This document shows, one piece after another, positions 55,449 through 64,000 of a stretch of 64,000 bases of DNA. Numbering within the stretch: the first letter of the stretch is position 1; the number at the start of each line of letters is the position of its first letter. Below the pieces are notes generated by a model that saw only the letters and a list, made by a program, of their open reading frames with translations, searched no databases and was not told the origin of the DNA. The stretch spans positions 1-64,000 of the forward strand of contig CADBBK010000010.1 in NCBI GenBank assembly GCA_902792895.1, in the 5' to 3' direction. Position numbers and translations under genes: made by a program. The stretch comes from an uncultured Bacteroidales bacterium (GTDB lineage Bacteria; Bacteroidota; Bacteroidia; Bacteroidales; Muribaculaceae).

Positions 55449-57977
55449 ATGTCAAAAATAGAGTGGGACAAGAGGACTGGCGGAGTTGTGCTGAAACGTC
55501 ATATCACCAAGGAAACGTTGAGCGTCTCCCCGCGTCCTGTGTTCTTTGAGGAACTTGACTTACTAAAGCTCGCTGACTATGGCTGGAAATACCCTAAGTG
55601 CCAGGAACCATTGATGTGGGCTTGCAATAAGCAATACTTTTATAGAGGAGACCAGGTGTTTGAAGTGAAAGGCGCTAACATTTATGATGCGCCTACTATT
55701 ATTTTCAAACCTGGGTTTGAGAATGGCTTGAAGCTGAAACCGGTAAATGTGGAGGCGATGCTCAAGCGAAACCGCGATGAGTTGTTCGTTATTGAGAGCG
55801 AAGCTATTGAGTTTATTCGCGATACCTATTTGATGTATGCTTCCACCTTGAAGACAGTCGAGGCGGCACCAGCCAATGAGTTGGACTATGAAGCCCTGGC
55901 TGCTCGTGCCGAGAAACGCACCAAAACCAAAATGGCCATTGTCAAGGAGGATTGTGACAGCTTTGATGTCATGCCCCTTGAGAAAGCCGAGGCCGAGGGC
56001 AAACGGGTGTATCAGACAACCCGCATCGATAGGTTCTTAGCCAGTTTCTCTGGAGGTAAAGACTCCCAAGTGGTCCTTGATTTGTGTACCAGAGCCATTC
56101 CTCCCGAGAACTTTGAAGTAATTTACAGCGACACCGGGTATGAATTACCGCCGTCACTTCAACTCTACGAGGAGATCGCAAATTATTATCAGCAATTATA
56201 CCCGAAGCTCAAGTTCTCTGTAGCTCGAAACCATGCTTCGGTTCTCAGCTATTGGGATACCATTGGCACACCGAGTGATACTCATCGTTGGTGCTGCGCA
56301 GTTATGAAAACTGCTCCGCTTTACCGCATGCTGAAGATGGAAGACGGTCGACAAGCAAGAGTCCTCACATTCGATGGTGTACGAGCAGAGGAAAGTACCC
56401 GCCGTTCTCGTTACGAAAGAATTGGCAAAGGAGTGAAACACGACACAGTGATCAATGCTCGTCCTATTCTCTTTTGGAATACTGCAGAGATCTTCCTGTA
56501 TCTGTTTAAACATAAATTGCCCATTAATCCAGCCTACCGTCAAGGAATGACACGAGTTGGCTGTCTTGTATGCCCGTTTGCAAATGAGTGGAATGAGATG
56601 CTTGCTAATAGACACTATACTAAGAGCGTACATCCATTTTTAATGAAGATTGAAGATTTTGCAAAACGAGCAGGTGTAAGAGACGTTAAAGATTATGTCA
56701 GACAAGGTGGTTGGAAACGGCGTTCAAGTGGTGATTTAGTTGATCAGACTTCATTTATCAATTTTGAGAAAACTACGCCAAATCTTGTTGCAACTATAAT
56801 TAATCCAAAGATTCCTGTTCTTTCATTTCTTCAAACAGTTGGCAACTATTCTGTATCCATCTCTGGAAATGTCACAAATGGAGAGATAAGAATAGGTAAA
56901 GATATCTATCAGTTCAAACTTACTGATAAAGGAAAAGGCAAGTTCATATTTGAACTGAAAAATATACTGGATGTGGTTGTTGCTGGGCTCATTAAAAGAG
57001 TACTATATAAATCAACGTATTGCATCCATTGTGAAACTTGTGAAGTTGAATGTCCAACTGGGGCATTGAGCGTTTATCCCGAAGTAAACATAAATAAAGA
57101 TAAGTGTATTCATTGCCACCGATGCCTCGAATTCCATGAGAAAGGATGCATCGCTGCTAATTCATTACACATAACCTCTGGAAACTCTATGACGAATAAA
57201 GTAGCTAACATTGACCGATACAAGAATTTCGGCCTAAAAGAAGAATGGCTTAGTGCTTATCTCATTGATGGTGATGACTATTGGTCAGGAAATCATGGAT
57301 TGAATGAAAATTACCAGATTCCTTCATTAAAGGCCTGGCTTCGTGATGCCGAAATCATTGATGAGAAAAACCAAATTACAGAGTTGGGCAAAGTATTAGC
57401 AAATCCTAATGTATCAGCAAATTATCCCAACCTCGCATGGGAAATCGTTTGGATTAACCTATGCTACAACTCGTTTATAGTCAATTGGTTCTCTCAGAAC
57501 GTAAATACGTCTTTGACCAACACTCAAAAAAGCCTTGAAGAAATGCTCAGGGACCAGTATCCAGGTTACAAAGAGAAAACTATCCACAATGCGGTCTACC
57601 AATTGAGGCGGACCCTTCGTGAATCGCCTATCGGGTATATGATGTCACAATATATCGAAATAGAAAAAGACTCATTCTCAAGGGGCGAATACAACGAGAT
57701 TAGTAAAGAAGCTGTTGCTTATTCCCTCTATAAATATGCAACAACCAGAAAGATCACAACAATGCGAGTGTTTGATCTATATAAATCGGATGCAACCGGA
57801 GGCTTAAATAAAGAATTCTGCACATCAAAAGACACTTTTATTGAGATTCTTAGGCAGTTAAACTCCGACAATAATCGCGTCATTGTTGCAGAGTTGAATA
57901 TGGGATTAGACTCAATCACAATTAACCGAGAAGACAAGAATCCAATTGAAATACTACAATCGTTAGTAGATGACTAA
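55449..57977 (+). CDS. brxP: BrxP-type PAPS-reductase-family protein with ferredoxin and DUF4007-like domains (BREX type 4)
   Basis: Encodes 842 residues. The N-terminal 190 residues are a family-specific domain (PRPVFFEELDLL, PLMWACNKQYFYRGD). A PP-loop ATPase follows with SGGKDS at 201-206, YSDTGYE, WCC (Cys282-283) and GCLVC (Cys372, Cys375), the cysteine set expected for an iron-sulfur centre as in DndC. Residues 525-567 hold two ferredoxin-like clusters, C-x2-C-x2-C-x3-C-P and C-x2-C-x2-C-x7-C. The C-terminal 260 residues resemble DUF4007, a domain seen with DNA phosphorothioation genes. BREX type 4 has such a protein in place of the PglX methyltransferase. It overlaps the next gene by 1 nt. 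Confidence 0.85.
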   Translation: MSKIEWDKRTGGVVLKRHITKETLSVSPRPVFFEELDLLKLADYGWKYPKCQEPLMWACNKQYFYRGDQVFEVKGANIYDAPTIIFKPGFENGLKLKPVNVEAMLKRNRDELFVIESEAIEFIRDTYLMYASTLKTVEAAPANELDYEALAARAEKRTKTKMAIVKEDCDSFDVMPLEKAEAEGKRVYQTTRIDRFLASFSGGKDSQVVLDLCTRAIPPENFEVIYSDTGYELPPSLQLYEEIANYYQQLYPKLKFSVARNHASVLSYWDTIGTPSDTHRWCCAVMKTAPLYRMLKMEDGRQARVLTFDGVRAEESTRRSRYERIGKGVKHDTVINARPILFWNTAEIFLYLFKHKLPINPAYRQGMTRVGCLVCPFANEWNEMLANRHYTKSVHPFLMKIEDFAKRAGVRDVKDYVRQGGWKRRSSGDLVDQTSFINFEKTTPNLVATIINPKIPVLSFLQTVGNYSVSISGNVTNGEIRIGKDIYQFKLTDKGKGKFIFELKNILDVVVAGLIKRVLYKSTYCIHCETCEVECPTGALSVYPEVNINKDKCIHCHRCLEFHEKGCIAANSLHITSGNSMTNKVANIDRYKNFGLKEEWLSAYLIDGDDYWSGNHGLNENYQIPSLKAWLRDAEIIDEKNQITELGKVLANPNVSANYPNLAWEIVWINLCYNSFIVNWFSQNVNTSLTNTQKSLEEMLRDQYPGYKEKTIHNAVYQLRRTLRESPIGYMMSQYIEIEKDSFSRGEYNEISKEAVAYSLYKYATTRKITTMRVFDLYKSDATGGLNKEFCTSKDTFIEILRQLNSDNNRVIVAELNMGLDSITINREDKNPIEILQSLVDD

Positions 57978-58438
57978 TGGACTCATTCCAGAAGAAATAT
58001 TATTTAGTAGAAGTTTCTAAAACACGATGTGGCAATTCACGAGGACGAATCGTGAATGCAAAACCATTATTTGTTTTTTCAATTATTCAAGCTATTGAAA
58101 AGAAACATCTTCTTGATAATAGATTTTTTCATTCTGATGAGACATTGAAAGAATTATATCTATCTGCATGTCAACTGTATGAACCTTGGTATAAGCCATC
58201 GCCATTCATACTGCCATATTATCATTTATCGAAGGATTCATATTATGACATTAAGTGGAGTGGCAAGCCTTTTTATCCCTCACCACACGCCCACTCGCCT
58301 TCAGCGAAGTACCTAAATGATAATGCAGAATACGCGTTCTTTGATGAAGCCTTTTGGGAACTACTTCAAGATGCATCAGTGAGAGAAGAATTTAAAGAAC
58401 TGATTATTAACTTCTTTATCCGTAAGAAAACCGACTAA
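57977..58438 (+). CDS. Stand-alone protein resembling the sulfur-binding domain of phosphorothioate-dependent restriction enzymes
   Basis: Encodes 153 residues. The pattern NAKPLFVFSIIQAIE (27-41), LPYYHLSKDSYYDIKW (79-94) and FFDEAFWELLQDASVREEFK (121-140) matches, by my reading, the N-terminal domain of phosphorothioate-reading HNH enzymes, which follow K-P-L-L-L-L...P-F-x-x-L-x-x-D-x-x-W...L-L-x-D-x-x-x-R. No HNH nuclease domain is attached. It starts on the stop codon of brxP (TAATG) and ends 4 nt before brxC, so it is a core gene of this operon. I infer that it recognises a sulfur mark made by BrxP. The resemblance is by eye and needs a profile search. Confidence 0.7.
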   Translation: MDSFQKKYYLVEVSKTRCGNSRGRIVNAKPLFVFSIIQAIEKKHLLDNRFFHSDETLKELYLSACQLYEPWYKPSPFILPYYHLSKDSYYDIKWSGKPFYPSPHAHSPSAKYLNDNAEYAFFDEAFWELLQDASVREEFKELIINFFIRKKTD

Positions 58439-58442
58439 TATA

Positions 58443-61400
58443 ATGGCAACAAAATATAACGACATAATTACGCTTAGCAAATCGCGTACAGTCTATAACA
58501 TACGTGAGGAGAAACCAGGTGACTGGGAAACGTTCATTGCGAACGACCAGTTTAACAGCTTGCTCGACAAAGTTGTCAAGGCTGTTTTCAATAATGACCT
58601 AGATAATCACAAGTCAATCTGGATGGCTGGAACTTACGGCTCTGGAAAGTCACATGCCGGCGCCGTGATCAAGCATTTACTTTGCGATGCCGTCGAGGAC
58701 ATCATGAGATATGTGGATTTGGAATATAGTGCCCCTAAGTTTGCCATGCTGCGTTCGAACTTATTGGCTATGCGAGACTGCAAACGCTTGTTCCCAGTTA
58801 GCTTGTATGGCCAACAGAGCATTACTCATGAAGATGACCTTTCTTTGCAACTACAACGAGAGATCAAATCAGCCCTTGAAGCAGCCGGAATCAATATCAA
58901 CGTCAAGACAGACTTTGATACTTATGTTGAACACATATCAAAGAATCCTGATTTTTGGTCGATGCTTATTGAGCGCAGCCCGCAACTCGCATCACTTGCG
59001 CCTAATGTAGATAAACTTGCCACAGATCTAAAAGCATGTGATCATGGCGTGTTGGACAGGGTAAATGTTGCATTGCGTGAAAATCAGCTTGACGTGCGAA
59101 TGGACAGCAAGAACCTGTGCAACTGGATTATCGAGGTGCAAAATAAGCTGCGAGAAGGTGGCATATATAATGGTCTGCTTATCGTTTGGGACGAGTTTAC
59201 TGAGATTGCTACAACACCTGCCATCGGGGTGAAACTACTGGAACGGCTGCAAGAAATCAGTGACACGCTCATGTCTCCTGAACATGACAGCTATTTCCTG
59301 CTCATATCCCATCCATCGGCACTCAATGCCTTGAATGAGCAAAAGCGCAATCAAACCATTGGTCGCTATCATTACTTCACCTATAACATGGAGACAGTGT
59401 CGGCATTTAAAATCATGTCGCGCAAGTTTATCATACTGGATGAAGCCGCGCACAATAATCTTGTAAATGAATTCTACGACAATCATACTGAATTGCTTGA
59501 TATCTACTCCAGCACGTCCAATCAGCCAGAGGAAACCAAGAAAGACATGAAGAAGCTTTATCCTCTGCATCCTGCCACAGCAGACCTTGCTACTCACTAT
59601 GCTCGTGAGGCAGGTTCCTCAAGCCGTAGCGTTTTTGAGTTTCTGGCATGTGACGCCGTGAGGGATTTCTTTAACGACGAAATGATGTTCAGCAACTATG
59701 CTACCATTACCGCTGACTACCTGTGGGACTATGTCCGCGAGGCATTTAATGAGGATTCTGGCAAGTTTGGTGCTGTCACTGAGAAATATAATTCCTACCA
59801 CCTGAAGGTAGAGCACGAGGGTGAACACTATACTAAAGTGTTCAAGGGGATCTTGCTGCTAAATGCGCTGAACAATATCGCTCATAAGGACACGGTCACT
59901 CCCACCGAAGAGAATATCAAGAACCTCTTCTGTGGAACTGAAACTGAGGCTGTTGTTGACGAGGCATTAAACTTCTTCAACGATAAAAGTATTGTTCAAC
60001 GTTTGCCGGGAGATGTGTTCTCCATACAGTTTACTGCTCTGCCTGGTGATGAAATTGAAAAAACCAAGCAAGAACTCATTAGTGGCGAATTTAAGTTCAC
60101 CGACCAGGTGGCAAAATATGCTGATATAGCAATTACTGAATTGTCGCGCTTCTATGCCAATATTGCACGTCCATTCCACATGGAAGTTTATAGCCAGCAG
60201 GCCAATGAGCACACCCTGCTCAACAAGATTGAGGGCGGCAAGAAGAACAGCAAAGGCTACGAGATATTTGTTGCCCTGCTGGTCGCCCGCAACTATGACG
60301 AGCTCAACTTCCTCAAAACCAAAGCACACGACTGGAACACCGAAGGGAAACTCAAGGATGTTATCATTGTCGTTTTTGACGCCACACTTGAGCAGAAGAA
60401 CTACGACCGCTTCATTGACTTCATGGCTAATGCTGCATGTGCCAAAAAACGTGATCTGATGCCCCAATATGAATCCAATAACAAAAACGCCAAATTGACG
60501 GTAAAAGAATGGGTGGGCAAGATGCGTAACGGGAACTTGACGATGTATGTCAACGGGCAGGAGAATATCGTGTCGGGTACTAAACTCGTAACCAGTATCA
60601 ACAACGTGGTGGCTCCGATGATTTTCACAGATGGTCCAGAATCGCTACCGCTCATCGTGTCGAAATTCTCCAAGACGTATTGGCAGAAAGCTGTTGTAAA
60701 GAAAGCCGTGGACGTTGTCCTGCAGTTCAATACAAAGCAGGAGATTCTTGCCGGCATTCCAGGTCAAGGAAAGCATATTGATTATTTGTTTCAAGACAGT
60801 CTAGATGAGAATCTTGAATTCAAGCCCGATGTGGATCCCGACCACCCACTGAAGAAGGTTTGCGACTTTATTGACAAGACATTCCGCAACACCAATAAGA
60901 ACCAAGAATTTAATTTAGGAGAGAAACTCGCTCCACTATCCAAGGCACCCTATGGTCTCTACCAGTCCTATTCGGGCATGGGTATGGTCGCCTATGCCAT
61001 GCGCAAATGGGTTAAGCAAATCTTTGCCCTGGACGGAAAACCACGTGAAGCCCGTCAAATCGTTGACGACGTGGTGGAAATGTTCAAGGCGTGGGAAGAC
61101 GACAAGAAGAGCATCAAGCTCAACTTCATGTTTGAATCCAAAGAGTCAACTAGCCTTTGCAAGTCGCTTATAAGCATCTTCAAGCTGAATCAACTGCCAG
61201 GTTATAAAGACGTGTCGAGCCTGACAGATGCCCGTTGGGCGGTACTGGAGTATGCAAAGCGTCAGGGTTATCCTCTCTGGGCCCTCAAGTACAGTAATTG
61301 CAATGAGAGCGTGGCCCACTTGATTGAGAGCATTGTTAAGATTTGCGATCCCAACGGATTGTCCAATCAGGAACTCATCGGCGAGGCAGCCAAGTCCATC

Positions 61401-61865
61401 AAGAAACTTGACCTTGACCTCAACTTGCTCCTCGTTGAGCCGGATGTCTTCAAACGAGGATTCCTTGCTTACCTAAAGCAAGATCCGATGGCCAAAGTGC
61501 AGGACAGCGAATTTGATGACCTCTATGCTTACCTGCTTTCCAACCTGCAAGGCGAGATTGGTCGATGGAGCGAGGACGAAGTGCAGAAACAAGAGCTTTA
61601 CTGGAGAATGGCTCAAAACGAGCCCAAGCCAACTCCCCCCGTTCCTCCAACTCCACCTACACCATACCCGTCAAATAACGGGAATGGAAGTGGGAATGCT
61701 TCAGAACCAAACCCAGTCACCCCTGAAGAACTTGCAAAGCGCAGGAATGATGCCACCGAACAGGTGAACAAAACGACCGATGAGGTGCTGCGCCAAGGGG
61801 TCTTGAATATGATCCAAAATGAGAATGAGCAAATACTTGATATTGTGATGAAGTATGTACAATAG
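58443..61865 (+). CDS. brxC: BrxC-type P-loop ATPase (BREX)
   Basis: Encodes 1140 residues. Walker A is GTYGSGKSH at 63-71, preceded by the N-terminal region common to BrxC/PglY proteins, and Walker B is LLIVWDE at 245-251. The remainder is helical with no further enzyme motif. A Pro-rich linker near 1065 (PTPPVPPTPPTPYP) leads to a C-terminal helical tail. BrxC is an essential ATPase of all BREX systems, thought to assemble with PglZ and the modification component on DNA. Its end overlaps pglZ by 11 nt. Confidence 0.88.
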   Translation: MATKYNDIITLSKSRTVYNIREEKPGDWETFIANDQFNSLLDKVVKAVFNNDLDNHKSIWMAGTYGSGKSHAGAVIKHLLCDAVEDIMRYVDLEYSAPKFAMLRSNLLAMRDCKRLFPVSLYGQQSITHEDDLSLQLQREIKSALEAAGININVKTDFDTYVEHISKNPDFWSMLIERSPQLASLAPNVDKLATDLKACDHGVLDRVNVALRENQLDVRMDSKNLCNWIIEVQNKLREGGIYNGLLIVWDEFTEIATTPAIGVKLLERLQEISDTLMSPEHDSYFLLISHPSALNALNEQKRNQTIGRYHYFTYNMETVSAFKIMSRKFIILDEAAHNNLVNEFYDNHTELLDIYSSTSNQPEETKKDMKKLYPLHPATADLATHYAREAGSSSRSVFEFLACDAVRDFFNDEMMFSNYATITADYLWDYVREAFNEDSGKFGAVTEKYNSYHLKVEHEGEHYTKVFKGILLLNALNNIAHKDTVTPTEENIKNLFCGTETEAVVDEALNFFNDKSIVQRLPGDVFSIQFTALPGDEIEKTKQELISGEFKFTDQVAKYADIAITELSRFYANIARPFHMEVYSQQANEHTLLNKIEGGKKNSKGYEIFVALLVARNYDELNFLKTKAHDWNTEGKLKDVIIVVFDATLEQKNYDRFIDFMANAACAKKRDLMPQYESNNKNAKLTVKEWVGKMRNGNLTMYVNGQENIVSGTKLVTSINNVVAPMIFTDGPESLPLIVSKFSKTYWQKAVVKKAVDVVLQFNTKQEILAGIPGQGKHIDYLFQDSLDENLEFKPDVDPDHPLKKVCDFIDKTFRNTNKNQEFNLGEKLAPLSKAPYGLYQSYSGMGMVAYAMRKWVKQIFALDGKPREARQIVDDVVEMFKAWEDDKKSIKLNFMFESKESTSLCKSLISIFKLNQLPGYKDVSSLTDARWAVLEYAKRQGYPLWALKYSNCNESVAHLIESIVKICDPNGLSNQELIGEAAKSIKKLDLDLNLLLVEPDVFKRGFLAYLKQDPMAKVQDSEFDDLYAYLLSNLQGEIGRWSEDEVQKQELYWRMAQNEPKPTPPVPPTPPTPYPSNNGNGSGNASEPNPVTPEELAKRRNDATEQVNKTTDEVLRQGVLNMIQNENEQILDIVMKYVQ

Positions 61866-64000
61866 TCAGTTTTCAAATATTGACGAATTGATGCAGGTTG
61901 TCCTCGAGGACAAGAATGCTGAGGGTGTGCTTGCCACAACGCAGAAACGCTACCCGATAAGGTTTGTTCTGTTTGACAACTTCAAAGATTCGTATGAATT
62001 CACCATTCGCCTCGTGCAGGACTTGAAGATCAATATACAGGAAATCCAGAAGTGGATTGATCCCATTTATCCTGATATCATCATTTCCCATCATCGTTTG
62101 GCACGAGAGATTGAAGACTACATAAAATCGCTGAAAGGTGAGAGCAAAATCATCACACCATTCTCAGAATTGGCCCGATTCTATGACAATAATGGCAAGA
62201 AGGAGTTTGATGCACTGATTCGAACCATCAAAAACATTGAGTCTGATGAAGATGGCTGGGAGAAAAATCAGCGTATTTATATCCCTATTGTGGGCCTAGA
62301 AGGGAAGATGTCAACCTTCTTTCAAGATACCCAGGCCACTATCTGGTATATGCGTTCCGAAAATCAGGAACTGTCCTATCGTTTGTTGCTCACAAATGAT
62401 ACAACATACGGTGTGAAAAACATCGACAAGCGATACACCGTTATCAAGGACGTTAAGGAATGGCTTGAGTTATGGCGCAATAAAAGCCGCCATGATAAAG
62501 GTGATATTATCTGTACATCAAAGGCTATCTATGCAAATGCATGTTTTGCCCAACCCGACAACGCATTTGCCTATTGCCCGTGTGATAATGTACATGAATT
62601 CCTTTGCGATGGATTGAGTTTGGCACTAGACCATATTCCCTATCGCAGTCAAGACCTTGAAAACTGGCAGGCTCTTGCAGAAGAAATTGACCTATCAAAG
62701 CCATTTGATTTTGACCAATTCTTCTCGAAACATTTTTCCTCAAGCCAACTTGAGGATTATCGAGGCTTCATCAAACTCTGGTTTGAATATAAAGATTCAT
62801 TCAGCCGATGGCTCTTGGTCAACACCTATCTATTTAGGATGGGCAACAATTATCTGGGACAAGTGCTGAGAGAACTAGATGGATTCTCGAATAATGAGTT
62901 TGTGGGCAAGATTGCTCTATCCATCAACGACAACGAGAACGACATGGAAGTTCGGCGCTATTGTCTTGAACAGGCTTATCAACGTGGAGTACAACTCAAT
63001 GTTGACATCCAAGGCAGATTGCATAAGCGACTTGAAGAGATTGCCAATCCCGATAATTATCATATGGCCATCCAACTGTTTACTCCTATCTCGGACGTGG
63101 AGAAGGAACTTGCTATCAGTTGGTTGTGTGACGGGAAAATCAAGGATAAAGACCTTGAGCCCTTCTTCCCTGAGTTGTATCACTATCTCCAACCGTCAAC
63201 AGGAACAATCGATCCTAATCAGACTTGGGTACTTGATTATATCGACAAATATAAAGCAGCCAAGATTGCTGACCGATATACCGATGATGTCAAAAGCATC
63301 ATCGCCACACGCAATGCATCTGCAGTCAATTTCAACAACTGGTATCAGAAGTTTCAAACGACAAACAACCTGCTGTTCAGTCGTGGTGACATCGAGGTTT
63401 ATTACTGGATAGATGGCTTGGGCATCGATTGGATTCCCCTAATTACTCACCTAGTTCAACAACGCATAAACGAAGGGATATTCCTTAATGACGTGAAAAT
63501 TGCAAGAGCCCTGCTCCCGACAAAAACCGACATCAATAAGGAAAACCTGATGAAACTTGTCAAAGGTGAGGCAAAATGGGAGAAGGCCGGTGACATCGAT
63601 ACGATGGCTCATCAGTGCCAATCGCCATATCCAGCTAACATCATAGAGGAGATCAAAGCCTTGAGGGATATTATCGATGAGCTACTCAGCAAATATGTAG
63701 GTAAAAAGATTGCCATCGTTTCGGACCATGGAATGACTTATTTGTCACAGCGCATTGATGGATTGAACCTTGGCGGATTTGATTATCATCATTTCGGAAG
63801 ATATGCTGTGAAAAAATCGGGAACTGCAACAACCGACGACAACTACTTTGTACTTGACGACGGCAAAACAGTGTGTGCCCTGAATCACCATTCTTTGGGC
63901 AATAAAATTCCCAAAGGGACTGGAGCACACGGCGGTTGCACACCTGAGGAGGTGCTTGTCCCGATTTTTATCATCTCCAATTCGCCCAACAATAAAACTT
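61855..64000 (+). CDS. pglZ: PglZ-family alkaline-phosphatase-like protein (BREX), 3' end outside window
   Basis: 715 codons are visible from ATG 61855 and the frame is still open at the window end. The N-terminal half is helical. The phosphatase-type metal ligands appear in order: WIDGLG (Asp520), IVSDHGM (Asp624, His625), NHHSLGN (His678-679) and GAHGG (His692), followed by the terminal VLVPIFIIS strand. PglZ is the hallmark of BREX. The 11-nt overlap with brxC indicates translational coupling. In type 4 loci brxL, a Lon-like ATPase-protease, would come next. Confidence 0.92.
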   Translation, partial: MYNSQFSNIDELMQVVLEDKNAEGVLATTQKRYPIRFVLFDNFKDSYEFTIRLVQDLKINIQEIQKWIDPIYPDIIISHHRLAREIEDYIKSLKGESKIITPFSELARFYDNNGKKEFDALIRTIKNIESDEDGWEKNQRIYIPIVGLEGKMSTFFQDTQATIWYMRSENQELSYRLLLTNDTTYGVKNIDKRYTVIKDVKEWLELWRNKSRHDKGDIICTSKAIYANACFAQPDNAFAYCPCDNVHEFLCDGLSLALDHIPYRSQDLENWQALAEEIDLSKPFDFDQFFSKHFSSSQLEDYRGFIKLWFEYKDSFSRWLLVNTYLFRMGNNYLGQVLRELDGFSNNEFVGKIALSINDNENDMEVRRYCLEQAYQRGVQLNVDIQGRLHKRLEEIANPDNYHMAIQLFTPISDVEKELAISWLCDGKIKDKDLEPFFPELYHYLQPSTGTIDPNQTWVLDYIDKYKAAKIADRYTDDVKSIIATRNASAVNFNNWYQKFQTTNNLLFSRGDIEVYYWIDGLGIDWIPLITHLVQQRINEGIFLNDVKIARALLPTKTDINKENLMKLVKGEAKWEKAGDIDTMAHQCQSPYPANIIEEIKALRDIIDELLSKYVGKKIAIVSDHGMTYLSQRIDGLNLGGFDYHHFGRYAVKKSGTATTDDNYFVLDDGKTVCALNHHSLGNKIPKGTGAHGGCTPEEVLVPIFIISNSPNNKT

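Overview
The window looks like chromosome of a Bacteroidales gut-type bacterium (Bacteroidota; Muribaculaceae or Prevotellaceae would fit, but no 16S gene is present to settle it). The reasons are many promoters with a TANNTTTG -7 box and a TTG near -33, almost no Shine-Dalgarno sequences, and typical family content: DUF349 and DUF4924 proteins, TlpA/DUF4369 lipoproteins, a NagZ/beta-lactamase fusion, a BspA-like leucine-rich protein with a dockerin-like tail, and a serpin lipoprotein.

Region 1 (1-50 kb) is mostly ordinary chromosome. 1-5.9 kb: end of an unknown gene, 5'-nucleotidase, NagZ-type GH3/serine hydrolase, thioredoxin-like lipoprotein. 5.9-12.8 kb (minus strand): RecQ, a WcaJ-type sugar transferase, a DUF349 protein, a cyclophilin lipoprotein and a small unknown. 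13.2-17.8 kb: pyruvate phosphate dikinase, a sodium-dependent transporter, a small membrane protein. 18-32.7 kb (plus strand): VanZ, an HTH-DNA methyltransferase fusion with an apparent self-operator, ABC-F, GNAT, a barrel-like protein, a Crp/Fnr regulator, DUF4924, RfbD-like reductase, RF3, a sugar kinase fused to a RapZ C-terminal domain overlapping a MurU-like uridylyltransferase, an FMN-binding protein, and an ECF sigma factor with a membrane partner. 32.7-42.6 kb: 2H phosphoesterase, serpin, small exported proteins, flavoprotein, a WYL regulator divergent from an unknown gene with paired operators, and a CCA-type/HD nucleotidyltransferase coupled to a YcgL-like nucleotidyltransferase. 42.7-48.3 kb (minus): a complete RND efflux operon. 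48.3-50.4 kb: a palindrome made of IS3-type ends, the BspA-like protein and a decayed paralogue.

Region 2 (about 50.4 kb to the end) is an accessory island, visibly more AT-rich with different codon choice. It opens with a tyrosine recombinase, then a 210-nt leader with two mutually exclusive folds (one a terminator) and a 12-codon leader ORF, then two excisionase-type HTH proteins. Next come a nuclease-helicase (DUF2075 type) on the minus strand and, on the plus strand, a tightly coupled operon: BrxP (PAPS-reductase family with ferredoxin and DUF4007-like parts), a 153-residue protein resembling the sulfur-binding domain of phosphorothioate-DNA restriction enzymes, a BrxC-type ATPase, and PglZ, which runs off the window. 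This is a type 4-like BREX phage-defence locus; brxL is expected just beyond the end. The stand-alone sulfur-binding-like protein between brxP and brxC is the most interesting observation: it suggests that this BREX operon makes and also reads a sulfur mark on DNA.

Other non-coding signals: heptamer (TTTAGGN or TTAGGAG) tandem repeats that include the TAG stop codon of three different genes, a repeated intergenic module at 33.4 and 37.2 kb, and an orphan promoter plus terminator at 35.55 kb that may encode a small RNA. I saw no tRNA, rRNA or CRISPR array.
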